Shown: piece after piece, positions 29,827-40,680 of the stretch
Position numbering within the stretch: the first letter of the stretch is position 1
Layout: every line of letters begins with the position of its first letter
Position numbers and translations under genes: made by a program
Notes under the pieces: generated by a model
What the model was told of the DNA's origin: nothing
What the model saw: the letters and a program-made list of their open reading frames with translations, nothing else
Databases searched by the model: none
Assembly: GCA_933822405.4 (NCBI GenBank)
Contig: CAKOGP040002258.1
Coordinates: forward strand, 62,001 to 126,000
Direction of reading: 5' to 3'
Source: Cylindrotheca closterium
Lineage: Eukaryota > Bacillariophyta > Bacillariophyceae > Bacillariales > Bacillariaceae
DNA length: 64,000 bases

Positions 29827-31414
29827 ATGAGCTCACATTCATTGGATTCCATGAGCAATAACGATGACGATTCCGAAGCCCGAACAGCAGCAAGGGCTAT
29901 ACAATTTGATGGAGATTTGGAGCATGTGCAATCACTGATCTCCTCACGGTTGGAAAAACTTTCTAGGAGCCAAATATTCAAGGCTTACAGCGACATTCAT
30001 GGAACTTCAGATGATATTGAAGGAACATCTGAAATGATCACAACGACCCTCCAACAGATGGAGGAGAGTATAGCATCAATCCCCAAAAGACAAGCATACG
30101 ACCGGGCAAAAGCAATGGATCCCGCGTATGTCGAGAGCTCTCAGCTGCGTCTTCGATTCCTTCGAGGAACTGGATTCAAACCAAAGCCTGCTGCTGAAAA
30201 GCTGGTCCGCTTCTTTGAAATCAAGCTGGAGTTTTTTGGCAGCCGCAATTTGGTAAAGGATATTCAGCAGAGTGACTTGAAACAGAAGGATCGCGACTAT
30301 CTGTATTCGGGTCATATTCAATGGGTCCCATTGAAAGACAACAGTGGCCGACTTGTAACTATCATGTACCCTGGTCCGAAAGAGCGAGGAGTGACCCTCG
30401 GGTCTTTGCTTCGGGTGGCATTATACTTGCGCATGGTGGCAATCGAAGATGTACAGATCCAGCGAAAGGGCTTTGTTTTTGTGCTCTCTGCGGCAGATAT
30501 AGGACGTGGGCTTGATCTCGATCTACCCAAGGTGAAACGATATGTTGAGAGATTCATTGAGATTCACAATGCTATGCCTGGGACGCTGAAGGCACTACAT
30601 ATTGTTTGTGCTGAGAATCACCGATCCTTCAACCAATATATCTTTGCCATGATGAGTCAGTTTATGCTACTAGCATTGAGGCCTTCAGAAGTCGCTCGAG
30701 TCCGCATTAAGAAAGGTAGGTTCTTTAGCAGCCACTCGTTTGTACCATGCATTGCATTATCAGCACGAGCTGTTTCTATGAATTGCAGTACCCATTCTCA
30801 CCATCATCTTACTTCCATTGCATATTTCAGATTGCTCCCAATCGGAAATTCAAGAGTATCTGATCCAGTTTGGGATACCTGAGGACCAGATTCCTCCTTC
30901 GAATGACACGACTGCATATACTGCCCTTTTGACCCAACGGAAGGAGCTTGAACAATTGCGACAATCGAATCAACGAATTTTTCGTGTAAACAATAGTGTA
31001 GAGTCGGTGTGTATGCCCAGTCCATTCGATGTGATCTCGGGTCGAGGTCGCAGTCTCATGGGACATCATGGGAATCGAATCTTGCGCAATTTGGTAGAAG
31101 AACACATGGAGACATATGAAGCAGCAAGTCGACAACACAAGAAGGTAGTCTCATCGGAGGTCGTCGATCTGATCAAGAAGAAGGGAAGGTTCCTGAGGGA
31201 ACACCTGCATGGATGGGTGGAGATTGATACTGAGGCAGCTCGAATGAAGGTCTCTCATGCGTTCAGAGACTTTCGAGCATCATCAAAGAAAACCTTTGGA
31301 AAGGATACCAAAGAGAAGGATGATGTGGGGTATATCATTGACCATGATGGTATTGGGTCCTTCGAATTTGACAGTAGTGATGGTGAAGATGATGGCGGTC
31401 TCTTTTCGATTTAA
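29827..31414 (+). CDS. CRAL-TRIO-like / DUF6824 two-domain protein
   Basis: Exons 29827-30715 and 30831-31414 with a phase-1 intron (GTAGGT...TTTCAG, 115 bp) give 490 residues. The first half resembles a Sec14/CRAL-TRIO lipid-binding domain: LRFLRGTGFKPKPAAEKLVRFFEIKLEFFG near 115-145, then IQWVPLKDNSGRLVTIMYPG, RKGFVFVLSAADIG and a closing helical segment. After a linker (IPEDQIPPSNDTTAY), DUF6824 follows at ~395-465: FDVISGRGRSLMGHHGNRILRNLVEEHMETY, KKGRFLREHLHGWVEI, KVSHAFRDFR. The tail is acidic. The gene at 49464 has the same order and linker. A phospholipid-responsive regulator is a plausible inference only. Confidence 0.82.
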
Positions 31415-31700
31415 AAACTAAAATATCCTAATATGCATACAGTAGGGGTATGTGGTACGTACCTATATACCAGACTACCGGTATTTCGATTTCTTCGACT
31501 TCAGAGTACCTTGACTAGATCGACTCTTGTCTGATACCAGACGGTGAGGAGCGAGCGACGAGGACTTCGCGACCAACAATAACTCTTCCAAAAAGCAAGG
31601 GCAATTCCCGCATACTGTAAATAAGAAGACACCGCCAAATTTTGAACCTACCTGGAATACCCCTTTATAGTTCAGTCTCTGTTCCACGTACAGCAGGAAG

Positions 31701-33317
31701 ATGATGCAAGAAGAGGATGTTACAGCAGCTGAGCAAGTTGTCCCTAATACCGCAGAAGAAAAGAAAGAAGACTCCGAAACGCAAGAAGAAACGTCCACGA
31801 TGACAGGTTCGCTCTCAGACGAAGGTGTTGGCGCGTCGGAAACCAGCATTGCTGATCGCATTGAAAAGACAAAAGATATGATGAAAGACTTTGGCAACAC
31901 GGTGGCTGTCGAAAAGCCAAAACAGATGTTTGCTGACATTCAAGGGATGGCCTCTAATCTTAAGGAAAGGGTTGCCTTTAGCAACAAGCCAGGTGATGGA
32001 GAGTCTGACGAAACAGGTGAAAAAGTAGACCCTATGGAAATGCCTAGACAATTGTTCGCCGGTATGAAGGAAAAAGCATCAAGTTTCAAAGTATCTTTCA
32101 ATTCTCTTGCCGATGGTGGTGCCAGCAGTGCTTCACCTGATGGAGAGACAGGTGAAAAAGTAGACCCTATGGAAAAGCCCCGACAAATTTTTGCTGGTAT
32201 GAAAAAAAACGCGTCAAGTTTCAAAGGCTTCTCTTTCAACTCTCTTTCCGATAGTGGTGTCACCAATCCCTCATCTGATGGAGGGACAGGTGAAAAAGTA
32301 GACCCTATGGAGAAGCCTCGACAAATTTTCGCTGGTATGAAGAAAAACGCGTCAAGTTTCAAAGGCTTCTCTTTCAATTCTCTTTCCGATAGTGCTGCCA
32401 CCAATACTTCATATGATGCGGACTTGGATGCCACATCTGATGAGCAAGCCGCAGTGGAGGGCTCACCGAACGATGCTCTGGAACGATCCAAAGTATTCTT
32501 TACTGGTATGAAAGAAAAGGCTTCCAGTTTCAAGATGAAGCTACCCTTGGCAAAGGACGAAGAGTTTGATGAATATGGCAAGGCAGTACCAGGACCTTTA
32601 GATCGAATGAAGGCGGACATGAAAGACTTGGCATCAGGCATTCGGGGGAAAATGGCATCGACCAACAGTCAAGGTTCTGCTGATGGCCTTGATGACGGTA
32701 CCCCGGGCCGTAGTTCTGTCTTTACCATTTCCGAAGACCACGAAGAAAATGATTATGATAAGCTTGCGGCTAGCAACCGTTCTGTGGATATGCTTTCGTC
32801 TAGCCACCGTTCCATGGCAAGCAACGATCTATCCGTCAAGGTCAGTGGATTCATCAACTCGGCCAAGCATTCAGCGCATGATTCGCTGAGTAGTATGCCA
32901 AGCTTGGCGTCCTTCTACGCTTCAGATTCTTCCCTTCAAAGCTTTGGCTTGTCGGATAGGTTTTCCTCATTTCGAAACAAAACGATTTCTCCCATTTCGG
33001 AAAAACTAGGTTTCAAGCATACCAAAGAGCCTGAATCCGAAGAAGTCCAGTTCTTCCAGTCTACTACTGGTGACAAGATCCCTGTTGGACCAGAGCCTAC
33101 AATCGTGAAGGAACTCTGTCCAGAATTCAAGGAAAAGAAAACCAGCAGCGCAAAGCACTGGGAGAACGTCCTTCCTAAATCCACAAATGATACAAGGCCA
33201 TCCATGGCGCGACGACTTCCTTCCATTGCTTCCTTGGACACGTCAGCTCATGCTCCATCACCACAGCCATATGAACACGACACATCATCTCTGACCATTT
33301 CTGAGAACGAATCCTGA
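31701..33317 (+). CDS. Acidic protein with ~45-residue tandem repeats
   Basis: A 538-residue hydrophilic protein of unknown function. Three tandem units near residues 105-235 share GEKVDPMEKPRQIFAGMK, (K/E)(N/K)ASSFK and FNSL(S/A)D. A fourth degenerate unit (ALERSKVFFTGMKEKASSFKMKL) follows, and the series starts with a looser one (EKPKQMFADIQGMASNLKERV). Regularly spaced amphipathic stretches suggest short helices, perhaps membrane- or lipid-surface-binding like apolipoprotein or LEA repeats; this is inference. The C-terminal third is Ser-rich (SNRSVDMLSSSHRSMAS, MPSLASFYASDSSLQSFG). No signal peptide or membrane segment. The start is a proper ATG-ATG pair. Confidence 0.75.
   Translation: MMQEEDVTAAEQVVPNTAEEKKEDSETQEETSTMTGSLSDEGVGASETSIADRIEKTKDMMKDFGNTVAVEKPKQMFADIQGMASNLKERVAFSNKPGDGESDETGEKVDPMEMPRQLFAGMKEKASSFKVSFNSLADGGASSASPDGETGEKVDPMEKPRQIFAGMKKNASSFKGFSFNSLSDSGVTNPSSDGGTGEKVDPMEKPRQIFAGMKKNASSFKGFSFNSLSDSAATNTSYDADLDATSDEQAAVEGSPNDALERSKVFFTGMKEKASSFKMKLPLAKDEEFDEYGKAVPGPLDRMKADMKDLASGIRGKMASTNSQGSADGLDDGTPGRSSVFTISEDHEENDYDKLAASNRSVDMLSSSHRSMASNDLSVKVSGFINSAKHSAHDSLSSMPSLASFYASDSSLQSFGLSDRFSSFRNKTISPISEKLGFKHTKEPESEEVQFFQSTTGDKIPVGPEPTIVKELCPEFKEKKTSSAKHWENVLPKSTNDTRPSMARRLPSIASLDTSAHAPSPQPYEHDTSSLTISENES
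32015..32394 (+). repeat. Coding tandem repeat, ~134-bp period
   Basis: Units begin ACAGGTGAAAAAGTAGACCC at about 32015, 32149 and 32287. The last two differ at only a handful of positions over ~105 bp, mostly third codon positions, showing recent expansion inside the gene. Confidence 0.85.
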
Positions 33318-33542
33318 GAATGCATCGACGCAAAAAGATCAATTAATATAAGTGTCTCCTTTCAGATCCGTATCGCAGATGCGTAATGACCTTTATCATT
33401 GGAGAAGTGATGGGATGCTAATGAAGACCGTTCGTCCTCTGTACCACCGCCAATTGGGCACAAACATGTATGCCACGACATGACAGAAGAGTAAAGTAAA
33501 ATTTACATTGGATGTTCTGTTTTCGACCTTCTTATATTCGGA

Positions 33543-34160
33543 TTATGTCAGTCTGATTGCTTTATTAGACAAGAGATATGGCGATAGGACCTGCTGGTCG
33601 TGAGTTTTCAGAATTTCAGATTCGTTGTAGCGGAATCCTTTCAAGACTTTTCGACATTTGGGTGAACCGCATCCGCATTGGATTGGTTCACTCAGCTCGT
33701 ATTCGGTCGTTTCATAATCATGTCCAACTTCCGTTCCTTCCTCAATCGTCCTCAGAGCCACAAAGTCGTAGGCATTGGAATCATTGAGTTGGGCCCTCAA
33801 ATTAGGGTCACACATGTGATTCAAAAAGCGAGCTGGTAGATCGATATAGACATGCGACTTCCAGTCCACTTGAATCGAGTGGGAATGAGGCTTGTCAAAG
33901 GATTTGAGGGCAATCGATTCAATGACACGTTCGCCTGGCGCAAAGTGACGCATGGCAAAGATTCCGTAGCCTCGACCGTCGGCAGTTCTATTGATCTGGA
34001 CTGACCCTAGGCACCGTTCATTTGCTTCATTAATTTCTTGGGTCGCCGAGGAGAAATGAGAAGTTGTGGAACGATTGAGTGACATCAGGCTCGACCCGGG
34101 AATGTCCGTCAAGATCGGTCGAACAGTTGCACCAAGTTTTCTCCAGCGTCCTCTCATCAT
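33543..34160 (-). CDS. SET-domain lysine methyltransferase with post-SET zinc motif
   Basis: A 205-residue protein. The SET core covers ~60-170: GRGYGIFAMRHFAPGERVIE binds the methyl donor, ARFLNHMCDPNLRAQL is the NHxCxPN motif, and EEGTEVGHDYETTEYEL holds the conserved Tyr. CGCGSPKCRKVLKG supplies the post-SET Cys cluster that, with the Cys of the NHxCxPN motif, coordinates zinc. It should methylate lysine using S-adenosylmethionine; the substrate could be histone or another protein. The protein is short, with no chromatin-reader domain. The N-terminus (MMRGRWRKLGATVRPIL) is basic and could be a mitochondrial presequence. Confidence 0.85.
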   Translation of the reverse strand: MMRGRWRKLGATVRPILTDIPGSSLMSLNRSTTSHFSSATQEINEANERCLGSVQINRTADGRGYGIFAMRHFAPGERVIESIALKSFDKPHSHSIQVDWKSHVYIDLPARFLNHMCDPNLRAQLNDSNAYDFVALRTIEEGTEVGHDYETTEYELSEPIQCGCGSPKCRKVLKGFRYNESEILKTHDQQVLSPYLLSNKAIRLT

Positions 34161-34679
34161 TTGTTACGTTGTTGCCGCGACTATTGATTTGTCGTTGTCC
34201 GAAGCTGAAGGAAGCGAATAGAAACACTCAGTGACAGATGATCAATATAGTCAACGTGCGGGTGAGAATCCTAATACAGTATGTCGTCGCGATGCGATGG
34301 TGCGATAATATATAAAATGATGACGAGAGACCGATGAAAACAGGAGTCGTTCTCTCTTTCTCCGTTTATCAGATCAAATGAGTCAAATAACGACCCCAGA
34401 CCCCAGACCTCATCGCATCTCCGCTCCGGCTCCTCATCTCCGGGGACAACGGAGTGTGATATATGGTGTGGTAGCATAGATTGAACTGGGAATTTGGGTT
34501 TGTCGTGGTTTGATAGACAGGTAGTACCTGCCATGACTGCTTACTACTACCTAGACCAGCCAGCCAGCACCGACTGCGTAACATGATTCCATACGTACTT
34601 TATATTCTACTATTTACCACGAATTTTGTCTATCGTGTTGAACCATACCGGTACATAAATACCATTCACACGGTGTCAT
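34161..34679. promoter_or_regulatory. Intergenic region
   Basis: It contains the SET gene promoter and the 3' flank of the first Hsp20 gene. A TACCGGTA octamer lies at 34646-34653 and a GGTAGTA/TACTACC inverted repeat near 34520-34555. No gene is supported. Confidence 0.4.
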
Positions 34680-35186
34680 TCACTGCGCCTTTGCGGTGCG
34701 CCTGGTCATTTGCAGACAGATATTATTTGAGGGCTCTGCCGCTTGTTCCTGTCGCGACAATTTGGGAACAGTAATGGACAATACTCCGTCAATCACACAG
34801 GCATCTATCCGGTCGGCATCGACATTGGATCGCAAGGATAGCAGTCGGTGAAATCTGGGTGGTGGTTTGCTACCATTATTTGGGGATGGGGATTCTTCTT
34901 CTTTTTTTCTTCTTCCATCACGCAGGTGAATCACAGTAGCATTCCGATCAGTTTGTTCTAGCGTCATTTGCACGTGTTCCGATTTCATCCCTGGCGCGTC
35001 CACAACGTAGATGTAAGCTTCTTCTGTTTCTCGTTGGAGTCGAAGGCCGGAACACTGATGGGCTGAAGAGGAAGAATTCATGATTTGATGACGATGGTGG
35101 TGGTGGTTGGTGCCTGCGAAAAATAGATTATTGTCAGCTGCCCCATGAAACGCAGCCGAGAATGGATTGAAATCAAGGAGTGACAT
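34680..35186 (-). CDS. Small heat-shock protein (Hsp20/alpha-crystallin), copy 1
   Basis: A 168-residue protein. An N-terminal arm starting MSLLDFNPF and containing a His-rich run precedes an alpha-crystallin domain (~47-150): LRLQRETEEAYIYVVDAPGMKSEHVQMTLE, then a long charged loop, FHRLLSLRSNVDADRIDACVIDGVLSITVPKL. These are the beta strands and the A-x-x-x-G-V-L motif (here DGVLSITVPK) of ATP-independent holdase chaperones. The C-terminal I-x-I oligomerisation motif is not evident. No targeting peptide, so probably cytosolic. It is adjacent and parallel to a second Hsp20 gene with the same MSLLxFxPF opening. Confidence 0.85.
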   Translation of the reverse strand: MSLLDFNPFSAAFHGAADNNLFFAGTNHHHHRHQIMNSSSSAHQCSGLRLQRETEEAYIYVVDAPGMKSEHVQMTLEQTDRNATVIHLRDGRRKKEEESPSPNNGSKPPPRFHRLLSLRSNVDADRIDACVIDGVLSITVPKLSRQEQAAEPSNNICLQMTRRTAKAQ

Positions 35187-35618
35187 GCTTTAACTATGTT
35201 GGTTTTTGCCCTTTCTCTTCACAGCAACTGATGCAGTGCATCATGCGTTGAATCCGGATCATCTTCGATGGAAAAACGAGAAGGCATTTCAATCACAAAC
35301 AAGCAATCATCGCTATAAATATAATTTTGACACGCGCATGTGCCAGCCGCACGTTTGGGGAAATCTATTCTCCCCCAAGTCACAAATGAATCCCCTTGCT
35401 CACAGTGGCGATTCATTCAACATTTTTAGGTTCCATATCATACTTCAGAAGTACCAGGTCACACGATGGTTATGTATTAAGGATAGTATGTGTGTGGTCT
35501 ATATTTCTCATCTATGAGCCTTTGGTTACAACAAAGATACACTCGACATGCACAAAAATCCATCCTTTCCTCGTTTCGTACATCGGCATGATGACAGACA
35601 TCATCGTGCTCCACCTTT
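35187..35618. promoter_or_regulatory. Region between the two Hsp20 genes
   Basis: It holds the promoter of copy 1 and the 3' end of copy 2. A TATA-like tract, TATAAATATAA, lies at 35314-35324. I did not find a well-formed heat-shock element (alternating 5-bp NGAAN units). Confidence 0.4.
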
Positions 35619-36080
35619 TTATTGTTTCTGTTTCTTCTTGGGTACAGTGATAGTCAGGATATGGTCGGAAAGATTGCCACTTATTCTCTCAGCGTCCACT
35701 TTGGAACCCACTGAAAAGAGTCTCCTCTCACTGCTGGATTCGTCGTCTTCTGATGCTGAGGATCCTTTTATTGGTTGCTGTCCAACACTCAACCGAATAA
35801 TTGTTTCTTGTTTCTTTTTTTCGAGATTCAGTCTCCATTTACCCGGTTGGATTCCTGGTGCATCAATAACATACACAAAGGCCTTGTCACTTTGATGTTG
35901 GAGCCGAACTCCCAAAGGTTGGTCCAAACAAAAAGCAGCATTCTTGTTCTTGTCGTTGTTGTGATGGTTTGACGAGGAGGAGAGGTATTGCGTGTTGTTG
36001 CGATTTCCCGAAAAGAAGAGACTGTCGTGCAAGGCTTCGTCAAAGAAAGAAGCAAACGGGTGGAATGGAAGGAGGGACAT
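35619..36080 (-). CDS. Small heat-shock protein (Hsp20/alpha-crystallin), copy 2
   Basis: A 153-residue protein that opens MSLLPFHPFASFFDEALHDS. The alpha-crystallin domain is at ~55-148: VRLQHQSDKAFVYVIDAPGIQPGKWRLNLE, RRLFSVGSKVDAERISGNLSDHILTITVPK. The chain stops directly after the last strand, in KKKQKQ, so the C-terminal extension with the I-x-I motif is absent and higher oligomers may not form. An Asn-rich insert (NHHNNDKNKN) sits between the arm and the domain. It is a diverged tandem duplicate of copy 1. It is divergently transcribed from the PITH gene. Confidence 0.85.
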   Translation of the reverse strand: MSLLPFHPFASFFDEALHDSLFFSGNRNNTQYLSSSSNHHNNDKNKNAAFCLDQPLGVRLQHQSDKAFVYVIDAPGIQPGKWRLNLEKKKQETIIRLSVGQQPIKGSSASEDDESSSERRLFSVGSKVDAERISGNLSDHILTITVPKKKQKQ

Positions 36081-36372
36081 GGCTATTTGTATCTTTGCAG
36101 TGACAATTGGAGTTGCGCAAAAAATTCAAAAGTGACACGACGCCCTTCTGAATCTTTGGATTTTGTGATGTTTGCCATCAAAACCGTTGTTTGGCATCCG
36201 CGCGAAATGGAACTTAAGTAGGCGCTTTCGAAAGCGAAACATGTTCCGTTCAAATTATTGGTTCAATAAATTTGAACCTCACGCAGTCTCCTTCACCTTG
36301 ATTCTTGTTTGTATCACGGTATATTGAAAGTCTGTTTGGAATTAAAACACAAACAAAAGACAAACAAAAAAG

Positions 36373-37019
36373 ATGATGATGCCAGGCATGGAAGCTGCTG
36401 CTGGCGCCGAGGGTGGTGCTGCACAAGATTCTAACAAGATTGTGGACCTCTTGGACTTCGTGGAAAAAAAGAGCTGCTACGCCCGCAATGAAGACCCCCG
36501 CTTTCCTCATTCCAACTTGTTCATTGGGGACTCCCGACTTGGTTGTAAGAGTGATGCTGACGAGCAGTTGATTTTGCACATTGAATTCAATCAATTTGTC
36601 AAGGTACGTTTTTTTAATCGTGAAAATATGAAAATATTTTCCTGTGACAATGCTGATCAACGTTCTTCCTCCCCCATTTTCTACAGATTCATTCTCTCAA
36701 ATTCACAGCCTTCAATCAAGGCAACGAACCAGAAACCAGCCCAACTGTTGTCAAACTGTACATTAATAGACCAAATCTTGGCTTCGAAGACATTGATGAT
36801 GTCGATGAGACTCAAGCATTGGAATTGACATCGGAAGACTTGCGAGAGGGATCCGATGCCATGCTTTTAAAATTTGTCAAGTTTCAACGCGTTAGCTCCT
36901 TGACAATCTTTATTGAAGATAATAATGGAGGTGATGTCAGTTCCTTGGGTGGACTGAAACTATACGGCAAGACAGTCGCTACCACGAACATGTGCGACTT
37001 CAAAAAGAACAAAGGATGA
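36373..37019 (+). CDS. PITH-domain protein
   Basis: Exons 36373-36603 and 36687-37019 with a phase-0 intron (GTACGT...TCTACAG, 83 bp) give 187 residues. The PITH fold covers nearly all of it: DLLDFVEKKSCYARNED, LILHIEFNQFVKIHSLKF, GNEPETSPTVVKLYINRPNLGFEDIDD, LKFVKFQRVSSLTIFIEDNNGG...LGGLKLYGKTV. This is the proteasome-interacting domain of TXNL1 and PITHD1. The thioredoxin domain of TXNL1 is absent, so it matches the PITHD1 type, a 26S-proteasome-associated factor. The CDS begins with three tandem ATG codons and the first is taken. Confidence 0.87.
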
Positions 37020-37317
37020 GGAAGGTAAGCAGATGGACCCCTAGTGTGTTCCTTTTTTCTCGTCTACCGTAGGTATATATAGAAGACGAAGAAAAAAGGA
37101 ACCGTCCATTTGCTGCAGAAGTCGATTGTTGTTTATGCACAATGTTGCTACAGAAAGAGTACCTGAAGTCGTAATGACGCAACCACGGGAATGGGAATAG
37201 CTTTTGCTTTCCAATTCCAGTGGTGGCTGACAAAGACTTCATCAATGATATTTTGAATTGCACATTGCATCTAGCCAAACAAGTAAAAATATTTATCAAT
37301 GGCTCGTTTACTTATTA

Positions 37318-39616
37318 TTATTTATCATCTTCCTTCTTGTCGTCGTCATCATCATGCTGCAATTGTGCACCCTTGACGAGTGATATAAGCAAGTCATTTA
37401 GACGAGGGATCATTGTTCGGCTGTCGTCCAATAGACCGGCTGCCATCAAACAATTGTCGTAGACTTGTTCGGCAAGAATCTTGGCCAACATGGGTTCTGA
37501 TTCTCGAATCTTGTACAATCCTACCATGAGTGGATGAGATGGATTGATTTCGACATTTTGTTTGGGCAGGGGCATGGAATCCCGCGTGCCCTCGGAGGTG
37601 TCCACCATTCGCATCATTCGTCTCATGGCTCCGGACTCATTGTCAGTGACAATGGCGGGAGAAGATACCAATCGACTGGATGGCCGACAGGATCCAACCT
37701 TGCTGTCACCCAAGGAATTCTTCAGCCACAAACAGAGATCCATGGCTTCCGTAGCACTCAATTTTTCATCACTGCCACCCTCGTCTGATGATTCATCCCC
37801 ATCGTCATCCTTCTTATCCTTCTTTTCATCGTCACTCTGGAATTGGCTTAGATCAATGTCACCATTCTCCACGCTCACCAACTTGCGTCCTTCGTACTTT
37901 TCCAAGTTGGCCATGACAAAGTCATCAATGGCAGTGTAAATAAAGATGACTTCCAAATTGGCCTTTTCAAAGGCCTCCAAATAGGGACTCAAGGCTGCTG
38001 CCTCTCGGGTGGGAGCACACAAATAATAAATGTCATTTTGTTCCGGTCGGACGTTCGAAATGTATTGGTCCATGGAAATGAGCTCCTTGGTGGTGTTCTT
38101 GTTGGTCTCGAATCGGAGCAGCTTGGCCAAGGTGGATTGGAATTCAAAGTCTTGGCAGACGCCCTCCTTCAAGAAGAAGGCGTACTCTCGGTAGAATTCA
38201 TCCAAGTACTTTTCGGGTTCTTTCCTGGATTTGAAGCAAAGAGGAAAGTAATGAAGCAAGGTTAGATTTCATTGAAGAGAAGTGCATGGCATTCCATTGG
38301 TACGAGTGATTTACTTACTTTGCCATCTTTTCTAGCTGTGAAAGGAACTTTCTGGTCAATACTTTGCGCAACTTCAAGATAAGGGCAGAATCTTGTGGCT
38401 TTTCGCGGGAAATGGCAAGAGGCAAGTCTTCGGAATCCACCACACCCTTGACAAATCGCATCCAGTCGGGCAGGATATCCGTCGACTTCGATTCAATCAA
38501 TACCTTTCGAGAGTAAAGACTGACTCCAGGTTGCATGCGCTCCATGCCATACTTTTCAGAATGGAAACTGGGAATGAATAAGAGTGCTTTAACGTCCAAA
38601 GGAGCTTCCGCACGGAAATGCAGGATATCCAATGGATCGTCAATGGCTTGGGCAATGTATTTGTAAAATTCAACATATGTGTCATATTCGACTTCTCTTG
38701 GATCTAAACCCCAGACTGCTTGAACTGAATTGACTCGATTTCCGTTGATGAAGATTGGGAATTGAACAAAGTTGGAGTACTTGTTGAGGACCTCTGTAAT
38801 CTTGGATTCTTGAAGAAGACTCCAGTAGTTTGAATCCAAGAAAATCTTGATGGAAGTTCCTCTATCTTGTCGAATCTCCTCATCCAGCTCGGATATCTCA
38901 TAGGTTCCAGTTCCATCTGACGTCCAAACTGTGGCAGGTCCACCTCTCGCTGGTTGTGTAGTAACTTCGACCTTGTGAGCAACCATAAACACAGAGTAAA
39001 ATCCAACTCCAAACTTTCCAATGATTCCCTTTGCAATTTCCAAGCCATCGCTCGATCCTGCTTGTTCCAACTCGGTCATAAAGTTCTTGCTACCCGATCG
39101 TGCAATGGTACCCAAGTTGGACACCAGTTCTTCTTCTGTCATTCCGATACCAGTATCCTCAATTGTAATGGTCGATTCCACTTCATCCAATGTGATCTTG
39201 ATTTCCAAATCACGATCGGAATTTTCAATATCTGCTCCTCCTGCGTTTTGCAAATGGCGCAACTTTTCACAGGCATCACTGGCATTTGATATCAATTCTC
39301 TCAGAAAAACTTCCTTGTCTGTGTAAAGCGAGTTGGTGACAATATCCAAGAGTTGCTTGGTTTCCGCCTGGAATTCCATAGTCTTTTTGGTAGTCTTTTT
39401 GGCTGGTTCATCATTCTTGTCGCTTTCTGTGGAAAAGGCTCGGTAGTTGATAAAGTGGTCCGACGATCCGGGAAAGAATTGGTTACATCTAGAGGACGAT
39501 GACATCCTCAAACGGCTCGATGAAAGATTCTCCAAGGAGGACTTGGTCATGGAACCCGCTGGTCTTCGAGCGGTAGCACCCGCAGCGGCGAGCCGTCTCA
39601 CATTGCGTCTCATCAT
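37318..39616 (-). CDS. Mitochondrial Hsp90 chaperone (TRAP1-like)
   Basis: Exon 1 is 39616-38319 and exon 2 is 38224-37318, with a phase-2 intron (GTAAGT...ATCCAG, 94 bp); 734 residues. The splice restores LSQLEKMAKKEPEKYLDEFYREYAFFLKEG. The ATPase site is intact: FLRELISNASDACEKLRHLQ, IEDTGIGMTEEELVSNLGTIARSGSKNF, GKFGVGFYSVFMVA; the middle-domain AISREKPQDS follows. The N-terminus (MMRRNVRRLAAAGATARRPAG) is an Arg/Ala-rich mitochondrial presequence. An acidic, Lys-rich insert lies in the middle/C-terminal linker, and the end (DDDDDKKEDDK) lacks MEEVD and KDEL, excluding cytosolic and ER forms. Frame upstream of 39616 starts only with TTG. Confidence 0.9.
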
Positions 39617-40230
39617 GTCGGCAAACAAGAAGTGCAACAACTACAGTAGGTAGGGTAGAGGATGCTGATGAAGAGAGATGAGAGTTGGAAGAGGATGGAG
39701 TTTCCAAGAAGAACCAATCGATCGTGTCGACGCAAGTGATGTTCAATAATAATAGGTTATGGGGCGAAACGGACAAAGGACGAACAAATAATCAGAAAAC
39801 TTCTGATCATTTCGCATTCTTCATCATCAACAGTAAGACATGTAGATGCTTCTTATCATGGTCATTGTGATTATTGTATTATCAAATTTAGAAAGGCGTT
39901 TGTCACCTGTGGTGCGTATAAAATGGTGCATTCAAGAGCCTCATCGTTGTGATTCTTCGCCTTCTTCCGAAAGTTGTGTACTAAAATTTGGCAAGAAGGT
40001 GGTACTGTAGCATGTAGTAGCCATGAAGTGGTAGAAGACGTACATTAGAAGTCTTGGTCAGCTGATCATCCTGAAAGTGCCCTGGGCTGCATTGTTGCAT
40101 TACCCTACTGATAAACAGAGCTTTCAATTTGTAGCATTTGTAGGAAACATGATGTTGGGCCCTTGTTTTTGTAATGGAGAAGCAACAGGAGATTACCCAT
40201 TTGTATGGATTGTTGCTCATACTGCTTCAT
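39617..40230. promoter_or_regulatory. Upstream region of the Hsp90 gene
   Basis: It holds the Hsp90 promoter and the 3' flank of the minus-strand hypothetical at 40231. No additional gene, repeat or clear heat-shock element was found. Confidence 0.4.
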
Positions 40231-40680
40231 TTATTCTCCAAAATCCGACTCGACCTCTGCAAAAGACACGATGGACAATGCGGATGTCAGCAGAGACATA
40301 GAATGTCGCTTCCGATCTGTGGGAGTTGCATTTTTCCATGCGTTCGTAGTGTTCTCGATTACTACAACAGAGACAGAGCTGGTGGAATCCTCTGCTGTTT
40401 CTCCCAGCGAGCTCAGCGCAAACTCTTGCGAGTCAGAAGGTAGCGAAAACTCGGTACTCGAGGGAGGAGTGATGGAACAAGTGTGCCCACTCTCTTCCAG
40501 TTCATGCTTGGCAGCCGATAGCATTTTGGACGTCTTTGAGCCCCGTCGAAGATACCGCCGTCTGGCATCAGGAGACTGTAACTTGCAAAAGCACGGCTTT
40601 TCAGCTTTCCCCTTACTTCTTCCGTTCCATGGCAGAGACCTTCTTTTGGGATTTGAACATGTAGAGTTAGAACCAACCAT
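40231..40680 (-). CDS. Hypothetical small polar protein
   Basis: A 149-residue frame with a proper ATG. The N-terminal half is basic (NPKRRSLPW, SPDARRRYLRRGSKTSK), the middle is Ser/Glu-rich and the end is HSMSLLTSALSIVSFAEVESDFGE. No domain, signal peptide or membrane segment. An overlapping plus-strand frame (40205-40819) is longer but Cys- and Leu-rich and less protein-like. The minus-strand frame is preferred on composition only. Confidence 0.4.
   Translation of the reverse strand: MVGSNSTCSNPKRRSLPWNGRSKGKAEKPCFCKLQSPDARRRYLRRGSKTSKMLSAAKHELEESGHTCSITPPSSTEFSLPSDSQEFALSSLGETAEDSTSSVSVVVIENTTNAWKNATPTDRKRHSMSLLTSALSIVSFAEVESDFGE

Noticed and set aside
36220..36265. Heat-shock element before Hsp20 copy 2 (TTTCGAAAGCGAAACATGTTC)
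   Set aside because: GAA/TTC blocks are present but not in the 5-bp alternating register an HSE requires.
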